From NCBI GenBank assembly GCA_011524675.1, contig WTJX01000581.1, positions 1 through 8,469 of the forward strand: a DNA stretch of 8,469 nucleotides, given 5' to 3'. Origin of the DNA: Cytophagales bacterium. Its GTDB lineage: Bacteria > Bacteroidota > Bacteroidia > Cytophagales > JAAEPT01. Shown here one piece after another: positions 1-5,885 of this stretch (the stretch's first letter is position 1; the number at the start of each line of letters is the position of its first letter). The notes beneath the pieces were generated by a model. It was not told the origin of the DNA. It saw only the letters and a program-made list of their open reading frames with translations, and did no database searches. Position numbers and translations under genes: made by a program.

Positions 1-116
1 CCATAGCTTGTTTCTCTATTGTATTCAACAGGCTTTTGTCCAAAGCCAAGGCAGACAATACAACAGAACAATATGAAAAAGAAAGCTTTCAAATGATATA
101 ATTTAAATGAATTCAT
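1..116 (-). CDS. Secreted protein, N-terminal fragment (runs off the left edge)
   Basis: Reading leftwards from the ATG at 116-114, an open frame of 38 complete codons runs to the window edge without a stop. The translation begins MNSFKLYHLKAFFFILFCC and continues to a GFGQ motif near residues 24-27. That is a short basic n-region, a hydrophobic core of about 17 residues rich in F, I, L and C, and then a typical Bacteroidota signal-peptidase cleavage context with Gln after the cut. The mature part visible (KPVEYNRETSYG) is too short to name. A TTG at 92 in the same frame is an alternative start, but the ATG gives the better n-region. The cysteines in the core lie well before the cleavage region, so I do not call a lipoprotein. 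No Shine-Dalgarno is visible. This is inferred from composition only; the function is unknown. Confidence 0.6.
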   Translation of the reverse strand, partial: MNSFKLYHLKAFFFILFCCIVCLGFGQKPVEYNRETSY

Positions 117-273
117 AAGTTAATCAAAATTTGTACATGAAATACTCTGTTTTGATAATAATTTCAAGAGTCTAGTTGCTCGTATGAGTAAGAGTTAGCG
201 TAAAAGGTCACTACAAATTTTCTTTCTACTCAAGTAATATTAATATAACGTCATCTGTACTTTTTAATAGCAA

Positions 274-421
274 TAAGTAGGCGGACAAAAATAATCGTGT
301 TTTAAAAAACGAGTGATTTTACTTCAGATCAAGGCAGAAAGTAAAGCTTTAGCAAGCTAAAGCGCGTATTTCTAACGATGAGATGAATTGAAATAGTCGT
401 TTTTTATCATAAGTATTTTTG
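274..421 (+). repeat. Repeat A, copy 1 (long imperfect palindrome)
   Basis: This 148-bp stretch recurs at 8234-8381. I count about 10 substitutions and no gap between the copies. The element is itself an imperfect palindrome. CAAAAATA at 286-293 pairs with TATTTTTG at 414-421, and TAAAAAACG at 303-311 pairs with CGTTTTTTA at 398-406. In the centre GCTTTAG and CTAAAGC form a 7-bp stem with a CAAG loop. It contains no coding frame. It could be a non-autonomous transposable element or a REP-like structured repeat; no transposase is present in the window. Confidence 0.8.
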
Positions 422-477
422 GATGACTACTTATTTTAAAAAAAATAAATTAATATTACATTTGAAGGTTGGATAGA

Positions 478-573
478 CAAAAATAATTATAAATAAAAAA
501 AGCTGTAGCAAGCAACAGCTTTTTTTAAAGTAAGATGGGTTTAAATAGCCGATTTTTATAGTGAAGATTTTTG
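478..573 (+). repeat. Repeat A', shortened and diverged relative of repeat A
   Basis: It begins with the same 10 bases as the palindromic part of repeat A (CAAAAATAAT). It has a central stem with the shared loop-side motif TAGCAAGC and ends in a 40-base segment (534-573) that aligns without gaps to the end of A copy 2 at about 29 of 40 positions, including AGCCG and the final TTTTTG. It is about 96 bp long because the two flanks of the central hairpin are shorter. It lies 57 bp right of A1, so it may be an old tandem insertion or a decayed copy. The homology is inferred from shared order of motifs. Confidence 0.55.
495..526. terminator. Perfect 12-bp hairpin with A7/T7 flanks, bidirectional terminator-like
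   Basis: Seven A plus GCTGT (495-506) pairs perfectly with ACAGC plus seven T (515-526) around the loop AGCAAGCA. A GC-containing stem with a T-run on the 3' side of either strand is the form of a rho-independent terminator. No gene ends immediately before it on either strand, so its role may be insulation, or it may simply be the core of repeat A'. Confidence 0.55.
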
Positions 574-645
574 CTCTACAGCTTGTTTTTTTAATCAACT
601 GAATAAAATTCTGTTTGTTTCGTTTTTATATTTATCAAGAAAATT

Positions 646-1068
646 ATGTTAATTGCTGCTATAGTTGGTTTTTATTGGTCAAAAAAGGCTAGTAAAATTG
701 GATTAGAAGGCTCAAGATATGGGGGGAGGGCTTTTCTAATATATTTTTTAAATTCAATAGTATTTGCCGCTCTATCTTATGTCTTAGCCGCTCCTCCTTT
801 GATTTTTTTTGGTATCGTTATAGGTTTAGTAATTACAAGCTCTACTATGTCAAAACAATTACAAGAGAAAAAAACTACAAAAGTCGATGACGACGAATCT
901 ATTCTTGATAGTTCATTCCTAGGAGATGATAAACACCTTACAGGAGAAGGAAAACTGTTGCTTTACACATCAGATCCCGTATTAAAAGATATGGAAAGCG
1001 AAAATTATATCTATAAATATGTAGAGGAATTAACAGACGAAATGAAAAAACATAATAAGTCTGTTTGA
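646..1068 (+). CDS. Small membrane protein of unknown function
   Basis: The 140-residue product has a hydrophobic N-terminus (about residues 1-11), a short basic loop (WSKKASKIGLEGSRYGGR), and a long hydrophobic stretch (about residues 28-66) that can make two membrane spans broken at the Ala-Pro-Pro near residue 49. The remaining 75 residues are polar, with an acidic DDDES cluster and a Lys-rich C-terminus. Three spans with a soluble tail is the simplest topology. ATG 646 is the only ATG after the in-frame stop at 604-606. No Shine-Dalgarno is visible. It stands alone on its strand and ends 26 bp before a strong hairpin, so it is probably monocistronic. I do not recognise the family. Composition and the terminator support a real gene. 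Confidence 0.6.
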   Translation: MLIAAIVGFYWSKKASKIGLEGSRYGGRAFLIYFLNSIVFAALSYVLAAPPLIFFGIVIGLVITSSTMSKQLQEKKTTKVDDDESILDSSFLGDDKHLTGEGKLLLYTSDPVLKDMESENYIYKYVEELTDEMKKHNKSV

Positions 1069-1094
1069 GGAGGGGAGTAACTTTCATAAAATTT

Positions 1095-1143
1095 AAAACT
1101 ACTACTATTTCTATTTAACTTACTTTTCGAAAGTAGTAGTTTT
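1095..1143. terminator. Bidirectional terminator between converging genes
   Basis: AAAACTACTACT (1095-1106) is the exact reverse complement of AGTAGTAGTTTT (1132-1143), giving a 12-bp stem over a 25-base loop that may contain a small CTTT/AAAG helix. It lies 26 bp after the stop of the plus-strand membrane protein and about 100 bp after the stop of the minus-strand ytxJ-like gene. The A/T ends provide a U-tract in both directions. The long loop makes it weaker than a classical terminator. Confidence 0.6.
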
Positions 1144-1242
1144 AGATGTAGATACTGATGATTCTTTATCATACCTTTTTCTCTTAGAATTTAGCCTTAT
1201 AAGACAAGTTTGACAAAATGAATCTGAGAGGATAAAGTGGGA

Positions 1243-1581
1243 CTAAGAAGCTAAAGCAGTCTTCAAGATTTCAGTAGCACTTATGCTCATGTGTGAAGCA
1301 TCAAAGATGCAACGACCATCTTTGATTACCAATGCTTGTGGTGATTGGTGTGTTATACCAAATGTACTCGCAATCTGATTTGACACAGCTCTATATGTTA
1401 TCAAATCAAGGAAATAAGTCTTTATGGTGGAGTCATTGCCCCAACCTCTTTCCAAACGATTAAGTGCTGTAGAGCTAATAGAACATCGGGTACTATGCTT
1501 GAAGATTAAAACGGGTTTATTGGCAGAATCTTGAATAATCTGTTCTAAGCCATCTGCTGAAGTAAGAGGGATCCATTCCAT
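1243..1581 (-). CDS. ytxJ: YtxJ-like bacillithiol-system redox protein (monothiol bacilliredoxin family)
   Basis: The 112-residue thioredoxin-fold protein has the family's signature around its single active cysteine, FKHSTRCSISS (Cys33), and a probable cis-proline in HQSPQ (Pro81) before the next strand. In Bacillus, members of this family (YtxJ/BrxC) remove bacillithiol from mixed disulfides on cytoplasmic proteins. Applying that role here is an inference. A second cysteine (Cys91, DGRCIF) could act as a resolving residue. The frame remains open upstream to an ATG at 1674, but the added 31 residues (hydrophobic and basic, unlike the family) would overlap the likely promoter. I therefore start at MEWIPL, where the first strand of the fold begins. 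The gene lies downstream of asd on the same strand but behind a strong hairpin, so it is probably transcribed separately. It ends toward a shared bidirectional terminator. Confidence 0.85.
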   Translation of the reverse strand: MEWIPLTSADGLEQIIQDSANKPVLIFKHSTRCSISSTALNRLERGWGNDSTIKTYFLDLITYRAVSNQIASTFGITHQSPQALVIKDGRCIFDASHMSISATEILKTALAS

Positions 1582-1624
1582 GAGAATAATTATTTTGATT
1601 ATGTGAACTCTTATTTTGAAACTA

Positions 1625-1632
1625 CAAAGTAA
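1625..1632 (-). promoter_or_regulatory. Possible -7 box for the ytxJ-like gene
   Basis: On the minus strand the sequence reads TTACTTTG, one base off the Bacteroidota -7 consensus TAnnTTTG. It lies about 43 bp upstream of the ATG at 1581. It falls inside the longer possible reading frame, which supports the shorter start. No clear -33 TTG is seen, so the call is tentative. Confidence 0.3.
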
Positions 1633-1687
1633 AAAAAATGTTCGGCTTAAACTGTAAGCTATCCGACTTACCAAAGATGAGTATAAA

Positions 1688-1720
1688 AAGGCTTTGCAAA
1701 ATCATTTTTTGCAAAGCCTT
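1688..1720 (-). terminator. asd terminator, a perfect 14-bp hairpin that resembles fused ends of repeat B
   Basis: AAGGCTTTGCAAAA (1688-1701) pairs perfectly with TTTTGCAAAGCCTT (1707-1720) around a 5-base loop. On the minus strand the stem is followed by a T-run (TTTTTAT), and it begins 25 bp past the asd stop, so it fits a rho-independent terminator that isolates asd from ytxJ. Its first 26 bases match the left end of repeat B (3729-3754) at 24 positions, and its last 13 bases match repeat B's right end. It is therefore probably a miniature or internally deleted B element. Confidence 0.75.
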
Positions 1721-1745
1721 CTAGAGATAAGGTTTGTAATCCCTT

Positions 1746-2732
1746 TTATAGTTCATTTTCGATCAAGTACTTAGCTATTTGGACAGCATTTGTAGCTGCC
1801 CCTTTACGTAAGTTATCGGCCACTACCCACATATTAAGTGTATTAGCTTGAGAGTAATCTCTTCGTATTCTTCCTACAAATACTTCGTTTTTGTTATGAG
1901 CATTTAAAGGCATAGGATAAATATTGTTCTGAACATCATCTTCTACAATGACACCTTCCATATTTTCCAAAAGTGTTCTTACCTCTGCTTCATCAAAGTC
2001 TTTTTCAAACTCAACATTCAAAGACTCAGCATGACCGCCCATCACAGGTATACGCACAGTAGTAGCTGTTACTTCAATGCTGTTATCTCCAAATATTTTT
2101 TTGGTTTCGTTAATCATTTTCATTTCTTCCTTGGTATAACCATTCTCTTGAAAAACATCTATGTGAGGAAGAACGTTTAAGTCTATTTTGTAAGGATAAG
2201 CCATCTCAGTTTCTTTTCCTTCTCTTTCGTTCATTAATTGATCTACCGCAGCTTTGCCAGTACCCGTAACAGACTGATAGGTAGATACAACTATTCTTTT
2301 GATTTTATAAGCTTGATGCAGTGGAGCTAACGCCAACACCATTTGTATGGTAGAGCAGTTAGGGTTCGCTATTATTTTATCTTCTTTAGTTAATTCTTTA
2401 GCATTGATTTCCGGAACGACCAATTTTTTGGTAGGATCCATTCTCCATGCAGAAGAATTGTCTATAACGGTAGTACCTACAGCTGCAAACTTTGGTGCCC
2501 ACTCTAAGGATGTACCACCACCAGCAGAAAAAATAGCTATTTCGGGAGCTAATGCCAAAGCATCTTCCAAGGTAACAACAGTGTATTCCTTATCTTTGTA
2601 CGCTATTTTCTTTCCCGCAGACCTAGCTGATGCTACTGGATACAATTCTGTGATAGGTATATTAAATTCTGCTAATACTTTTAGCATCTCTCCGCCAACT
2701 AAACCTGTGGCTCCAACAACTGCAATTCTCAT
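1746..2732 (-). CDS. asd: Aspartate-semialdehyde dehydrogenase
   Basis: The enzyme reduces L-aspartyl-4-phosphate to aspartate semialdehyde with NADPH in the cytoplasm. This is the branch point to lysine/diaminopimelate, methionine and threonine. All landmarks are intact in the 328 residues: the N-terminal nucleotide-binding loop GATGLVG (7-13), FSAGGGTS (68-75), the catalytic motif NPNCSTIQ with Cys126, QSVTGTGK (153-160), and the substrate/catalytic segment RIPVMGGH with Arg227 and His234. The C-terminal helix NLRKGAATNAVQIA (307-320) is also present. The length is normal for the family and the start MRIAVVGATG fits the first strand. It follows aguB by 88 bp on the same strand. A TAATTTTG box in that gap suggests its own promoter, and a hairpin 25 bp past the stop terminates it. 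No anomaly is seen. Confidence 0.97.
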   Translation of the reverse strand: MRIAVVGATGLVGGEMLKVLAEFNIPITELYPVASARSAGKKIAYKDKEYTVVTLEDALALAPEIAIFSAGGGTSLEWAPKFAAVGTTVIDNSSAWRMDPTKKLVVPEINAKELTKEDKIIANPNCSTIQMVLALAPLHQAYKIKRIVVSTYQSVTGTGKAAVDQLMNEREGKETEMAYPYKIDLNVLPHIDVFQENGYTKEEMKMINETKKIFGDNSIEVTATTVRIPVMGGHAESLNVEFEKDFDEAEVRTLLENMEGVIVEDDVQNNIYPMPLNAHNKNEVFVGRIRRDYSQANTLNMWVVADNLRKGAATNAVQIAKYLIENEL

Positions 2733-2773
2733 AATGAAGAATATTTTAATACTAAAGTCAATATAATTTTGTG

Positions 2774-2781
2774 CAAAATTA
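2774..2781 (-). promoter_or_regulatory. Candidate asd promoter -7 box
   Basis: On the minus strand TAATTTTG matches TAnnTTTG exactly, about 42 bp upstream of the asd start. The same octamer occurs again directly upstream (2789-2782), giving a tandem pair. An AT-rich 8-bp inverted repeat, AATTTTGT/ACAAAATT, overlaps both boxes. No good -33 TTG is found at the usual spacing, so read-through from aguB is also possible. Confidence 0.4.
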
Positions 2782-2820
2782 CAAAATTAAACTTAAAGTA
2801 ACCTCAGTTGAAGGAGAGAA

Positions 2821-3696
2821 CTACACCTCATCTCCCAAAAAACGTTCGGCAATTATAGGATAAGAGTCTATTCTTCGATCTCTCAAGAAAGGCCATCTTC
2901 TTCTATACTTTTCAGTTTCAGATAAGTTGATTGTTTGTTGGTGTATTTCTTCACTGCCATGAGAAGCTTGGTACAGGACCTTACCAAAAGGGTTGCAGAT
3001 AAAAGAACCACCCCAAAAAGATGTGTCTTGCTCTAGGCCTACCCTGTTTACCGCCACCACATGAACTCCATTAGCTATTGCATGACTCCTCATCATTGTT
3101 TGCCACGCTTCATATTCTTCTTTTTTCAGATCATCAGGACTATCCGACTCCCAACCAATAGCTGTGGGGTAAAACAAAATATCAGCTCCTTTCAAAGCAG
3201 TAATTCTTGCAGCCTCTGGAAACCACTGGTCCCAACAAATGAGTACACCTATTTTACCAAAAGGTGTCTCAAAAACTTTATAACCATCATCGCTAGGGGT
3301 GAAATAATATTTTTCATAAAAGCCAGGGTCATCTGGTATATGCATTTTTCTGTAAATGCCTAGTTCATTATTTTTCAAGCCAGTAACTATAGTAGTATTA
3401 TGATATAAACCTTTTGCTCTTTTTTCAAATAAAGAAGCAATGATAGTAATACCATAGGTTTCAGATAGTTTTTGAAATAGTCGTGTAGATTCTCCTTGAA
3501 TACTTTCGGCAAGCTCAAAATGTTCTTCATTCTCTTCAAAAGGAAAGTATATTGTTTGATATAGCTCTTGTAAACATATGATTTGAGCACCACTTTGAGC
3601 AAGCTGAATAATTTTTTCTTCTGTTTTTTGTCTATTCTTTTGAATATCCTTACTCACATAGGCTTGAATAAACCCGACCGAAACTAGATCCTCCAT
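2821..3696 (-). CDS. aguB: N-carbamoylputrescine amidase (nitrilase superfamily)
   Basis: The enzyme hydrolyses N-carbamoylputrescine to putrescine, ammonia and CO2, the final step of the agmatine route to polyamines, in the cytoplasm. The 291-residue length is normal. The Glu-Lys-Cys triad of the nitrilase superfamily is complete: Glu44 in CLQELYQT, Lys117 in YRKMHIPDDPGFYEKYYFTP, and Cys154 in LICWDQWFPEAAR. The segments KMHIPDDPGFYEKYYF and ADILFYPTAIGWE are characteristic of the AguB subgroup and separate it from omega-amidases. The start MEDLVSVGFIQ places the first strand where the family has it. asd follows after 88 bp. The usual partner, agmatine deiminase (aguA), is not in the window. 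Repeat B1 lies only 30 bp upstream of the start codon, so promoter and leader must lie in or beyond that element; I found no exact TAnnTTTG box there. Confidence 0.93.
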   Translation of the reverse strand: MEDLVSVGFIQAYVSKDIQKNRQKTEEKIIQLAQSGAQIICLQELYQTIYFPFEENEEHFELAESIQGESTRLFQKLSETYGITIIASLFEKRAKGLYHNTTIVTGLKNNELGIYRKMHIPDDPGFYEKYYFTPSDDGYKVFETPFGKIGVLICWDQWFPEAARITALKGADILFYPTAIGWESDSPDDLKKEEYEAWQTMMRSHAIANGVHVVAVNRVGLEQDTSFWGGSFICNPFGKVLYQASHGSEEIHQQTINLSETEKYRRRWPFLRDRRIDSYPIIAERFLGDEV

Positions 3697-3726
3697 GTGT
3701 TTTATTGGTTATAAGTATTATGTTTT

Positions 3727-3868
3727 AGAAGGCTTTGCAAAACCATCTTTTGCACTTATTCTGCGTTATACAAAATTTTAAAATCCTCATTTACAACTAG
3801 GTAAACTGCGGTTTTAAAATTTTGAAAGCCTTGACTAAGCACAAAGCCTTAGTTATGCAAAGCCTTCT
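3727..3868 (+). repeat. Repeat B, copy 1 (MITE-like, terminal inverted repeats, TTTTA flanks)
   Basis: The 142-bp element is bounded by perfect 13-bp inverted repeats, AGAAGGCTTTGCA (3727-3739) and TGCAAAGCCTTCT (3856-3868). If the termini are taken one base inward, TTTTA occurs directly on both sides (3723-3727 and 3868-3872), as expected for a 5-bp target duplication. Inside, CAAAATTTTAAAA (3771-3783) pairs with TTTTAAAATTTTG (3812-3824), extended by TTTAC/GTAAA. A smaller stem, ACTAAG/CTTAGT, lies at 3834-3853. There is no coding capacity. It recurs at 8088-8228 with roughly 90% identity. This suggests a non-autonomous mobile element. Confidence 0.8.
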
Positions 3869-3872
3869 TTTA

Positions 3873-4098
3873 CTGACTGGGACGAATATCTATATTTTAA
3901 CATCTGAGACAAAAGCTACAGATGTTTATACTGTAGAACTCAAAAAAAAACGGCGACTACTACAGCTAAACACCAATAAAAACAACACAAATACTACAAA
4001 AACATAGATTAATAAAAAAACAAATAAGTCTTTTATACACTTAAAAAATAAGGAAAATAAAAATGACTATATTTTTATCTTAAAAGAATGGAAAGTAA
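3873..4098. other. Intergenic spacer with two overlapping alternative hairpins
   Basis: No credible gene is seen between repeat B1 and the regulator promoter. At 3899-3926, AACATCTG pairs with CAGATGTT (8 bp). The right arm overlaps a second possible stem, CTACAG/CTGTAG (3917-3936), so the two hairpins exclude each other. The rest is A-rich, low-complexity sequence. The function is unknown and the hairpins may be chance. Confidence 0.4.
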
Positions 4099-4106
4099 TA
4101 ACTTTG
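4099..4106 (+). promoter_or_regulatory. Candidate promoter -7 box of the winged-helix regulator
   Basis: TAACTTTG matches the Bacteroidota -7 consensus TAnnTTTG exactly and lies 29 bp upstream of the ATG at 4136, implying a leader of roughly 20-25 bases. No convincing -33 TTG is present, so the box alone carries the call. Confidence 0.5.
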
Positions 4107-4135
4107 AACAATAGAATAATTTAGATAGGTTTTTC

Positions 4136-5386
4136 ATGAAGGCAAGTTTTGAAGAAAAAAGAAAAGTCATAAGACAATTAGAAAAAACAAAATCTTTTTC
4201 TGGAAAGGATTTTTTCATCAAAATACTATTCTACCTCGTAGATGCAGAGGAACAGCAAAGAGATATTAAGTCCACTACGATTGCGATTGACTTACTGGGA
4301 AATGATGACACTAATATAAGTCATAATGTACGAGATACTCAGATGAGGGGTAAAATCAGAGAGTTGAGAAAACTATTGGATTTACACTACCTTACAGAAG
4401 GCAAGAAAGAAAATTACCGCTTGTCTGTGGCAAAGTCAAGTTATCTAGTAAAGCTGCAAAGACAAGAACGACAAGGAAAAAGTCTTTATTCGCTAGTGAT
4501 GAGAAAACCGCTATTGACATTTAAGGTGTTGACGGCATTGCTCTTGCTCAGCATCACATGTTTCGTATTTTCTTTAGTGAGCAGATCTAGTACTAACAAA
4601 ACAACTAACAATGTGAGTACTAAGACTTCCTTTGTGAGCCATTTTTTTGATTATGAACATTCATTAGATGTTATTGTAGGAGACAGGGCTTTTTATTCAG
4701 AGTATGACCAAAAACTAAAACGCCATCGCTACATCTATGATTCTGATGTAGAACTTCCTCATGTACACTATAAAATGTTTGGGCTTACATCCAAGTACCC
4801 AGAAAAGAAAATAATGCACGGCTATGACTTTACCCACTCAGATATAGATAACCTACTCTTTGCAGCAGAAATAAAGTCTGAGTGGAACACTAATTATGCT
4901 GAAAGTCAAATCAAGCGTTCTAGTGTGATGGATGGCATGATGCCTGTAAGCAATACTGTGTTTATTAGTAAATTTGAATCAGGTGAACTGTATGGCTTAT
5001 CTGCATATTTCTCTAATTCAAATTTTAAATTTAAATCTAATACTGGTGATTTGGTGGGAGAGATCACTCACCTCGTACAAGAACAAGATAGCACCAAGCT
5101 TAGGGCAAGCTTAATAAAAAAAGAAGGAAAAACCATAAGGCAATCTTTTCTACTACTCAAAAAAATCACAACCGGAAGTGGTAAATCACTTTTATTTATA
5201 TTGGCTTCTTCTGATACAGAAAGAAAATTTGTCATTAGAAACTTATACGATGATAAATTCAAAGCTTTCCTTTTTGACAGTTTTGACAAGCATATACCAA
5301 ATGAGTTTGAATTACTTATCAGGTTTGAAGGAAGTAACCTAGTCGTCTCTTCTTATGAAATTGCCTATAAAAACATGATTCAGTAG
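4136..5386 (+). CDS. Membrane-anchored winged-helix regulator with unknown external domain (ToxR/CadC-like topology)
   Basis: The 416 residues fall into three parts. Residues about 18-108 look like a winged-helix DNA-binding domain: FFIKILFYLVD, then the IKSTTIAIDLLG helix, the VRDTQMRGKIRELRKLL recognition-type helix, and the wing ending YRLSVAKSSYLVKL. This matches the general pattern of wHTH domains with the form LxxLV...K...IA..VFG...D..VR..I..LRk.L...Y...(P)KGSY. A basic stretch (RQERQGKS...MRK) precedes one membrane span (about 126-148). The remaining 265 or so residues would be periplasmic; they begin with a Ser/Thr/Asn-rich linker and include DVIVGDRAFY (178-187) and LLFILASSDTERK (352-364). 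I do not recognise this domain. By topology it is a one-component sensor that binds DNA from the membrane. The signal and targets are unknown; the downstream envelope protein gene is an obvious candidate but unproven. Confidence 0.7.
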   Translation: MKASFEEKRKVIRQLEKTKSFSGKDFFIKILFYLVDAEEQQRDIKSTTIAIDLLGNDDTNISHNVRDTQMRGKIRELRKLLDLHYLTEGKKENYRLSVAKSSYLVKLQRQERQGKSLYSLVMRKPLLTFKVLTALLLLSITCFVFSLVSRSSTNKTTNNVSTKTSFVSHFFDYEHSLDVIVGDRAFYSEYDQKLKRHRYIYDSDVELPHVHYKMFGLTSKYPEKKIMHGYDFTHSDIDNLLFAAEIKSEWNTNYAESQIKRSSVMDGMMPVSNTVFISKFESGELYGLSAYFSNSNFKFKSNTGDLVGEITHLVQEQDSTKLRASLIKKEGKTIRQSFLLLKKITTGSGKSLLFILASSDTERKFVIRNLYDDKFKAFLFDSFDKHIPNEFELLIRFEGSNLVVSSYEIAYKNMIQ

Positions 5387-5474
5387 AAGGATACCCATTC
5401 GGTAAACCACATGTTGTGTTTTAGCTTTTCTTGATTTTTCACTAAATACTTTCTGTGGCTAAAGCTTTTAGCAG

Positions 5475-5661
5475 TTAGTTCTACTTTGCTAAGTTAGGGC
5501 GTTTTCACCAATACTCCCCCTCAAACTGACTGTTCCTTAGAACTATGCTAAGACATATTTTCTTAACAGTCAGCCCTACCCTTTTAGGGGCAAAAAAGGA
5601 GAGTGTTATGTTAAAAACTGATCTCCTAAAGGTCAGTTTTAACTTCGTAAAGTAGAATTAA
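5475..5661 (+). repeat. Element C, single-copy hairpin-rich element with long terminal inverted repeats
   Basis: TTCTACTTTGCTAAGTTA (5479-5496) and TAACTTCGTAAAGTAGAA (5640-5657) are inverted repeats matching at 16 of 18 positions; extending outward to 5475/5661 gives 19 of 22. Nested inside are a 9-bp stem CTGACTGTT/AACAGTCAG (5526-5534, 5565-5573) enclosing CTTAG/CTAAG, a small CCCT/AGGG stem, and a 10-bp hairpin AAAACTGATC/GGTCAGTTTT (5614-5623, 5631-5640, one G-T pair). The size and design resemble repeats A and B, but no second copy is in the window. The rest of the 5387-5885 spacer holds no gene I can support. An alternative reading is a structured 3' or 5' untranslated region. Confidence 0.6.
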
Positions 5662-5735
5662 ACACTTCCCTCAAATAAAATGTAATTAAAACACTAATAA
5701 TTAGCAATAACATTTCATAGTTATATATAAAATCA

Positions 5736-5743
5736 TATATTTG
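5736..5743 (+). promoter_or_regulatory. Candidate promoter -7 box upstream of the OmpA-domain protein
   Basis: TATATTTG is an exact TAnnTTTG match in a very AT-rich stretch, about 142 bp upstream of the ATG at 5886. If used, the leader would be about 135 bases and include a small hairpin, CCTGC/GCGGG, at 5829-5841. No clear -33 TTG is seen. Confidence 0.35.
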
Positions 5744-5885
5744 TATAATTATAAATTAAACTATTCTAAGATAAAATAACATTATTTCTAGTTTATTATG
5801 AAATATTAGGTATTTTATGTTTTAAAGACCTGCACTGCGGGAGCAAAAAAGTTCAAATAACATCACAGAAATATAACACACACTT

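Larger units (their letters stand above)
117..645. other. Intergenic region with two repeat elements
   Basis: No credible coding frame is visible on either strand between the divergent partial gene at the left edge and the membrane-protein gene at 646. The stretch is strongly AT-rich. It contains a 148-bp repeat (274-421) and a diverged relative (478-573), described separately. Nothing recognisable was seen at 117-273. An AAATTTTG box (minus strand, 131-124) differs by one base from TAnnTTTG and could serve the left-edge gene, but it is very close to the start codon and is weak evidence. Confidence 0.6.

Noticed and set aside
274..573. CRISPR array
   Set aside because: Repeats A and A' are long, palindromic and only two nearby units of unequal length; there are no regular spacers and no cas genes.
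1582..1674. N-terminal extension of the ytxJ-like protein
   Set aside because: The extra 31 residues are hydrophobic and basic, do not fit a cytoplasmic thioredoxin-fold family whose members begin near MEWIPL, and would cover the possible promoter box.
2347..2766. 139-residue plus-strand frame antisense to asd
   Set aside because: It lies wholly opposite the well-supported asd coding sequence and its upstream end; no recognisable domain.
3899..3936. Riboswitch or attenuator upstream of the regulator
   Set aside because: Two mutually exclusive hairpins exist, but the candidate promoter lies downstream of them at 4099, and no known riboswitch motif is visible.
3822..4007. 61-residue plus-strand reading frame
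   Set aside because: Its first 15 codons lie inside repeat B1 and the rest is Thr/Asn/Lys-rich low-complexity translation of A-rich spacer. No domain is present and a promoter for the next gene lies downstream.
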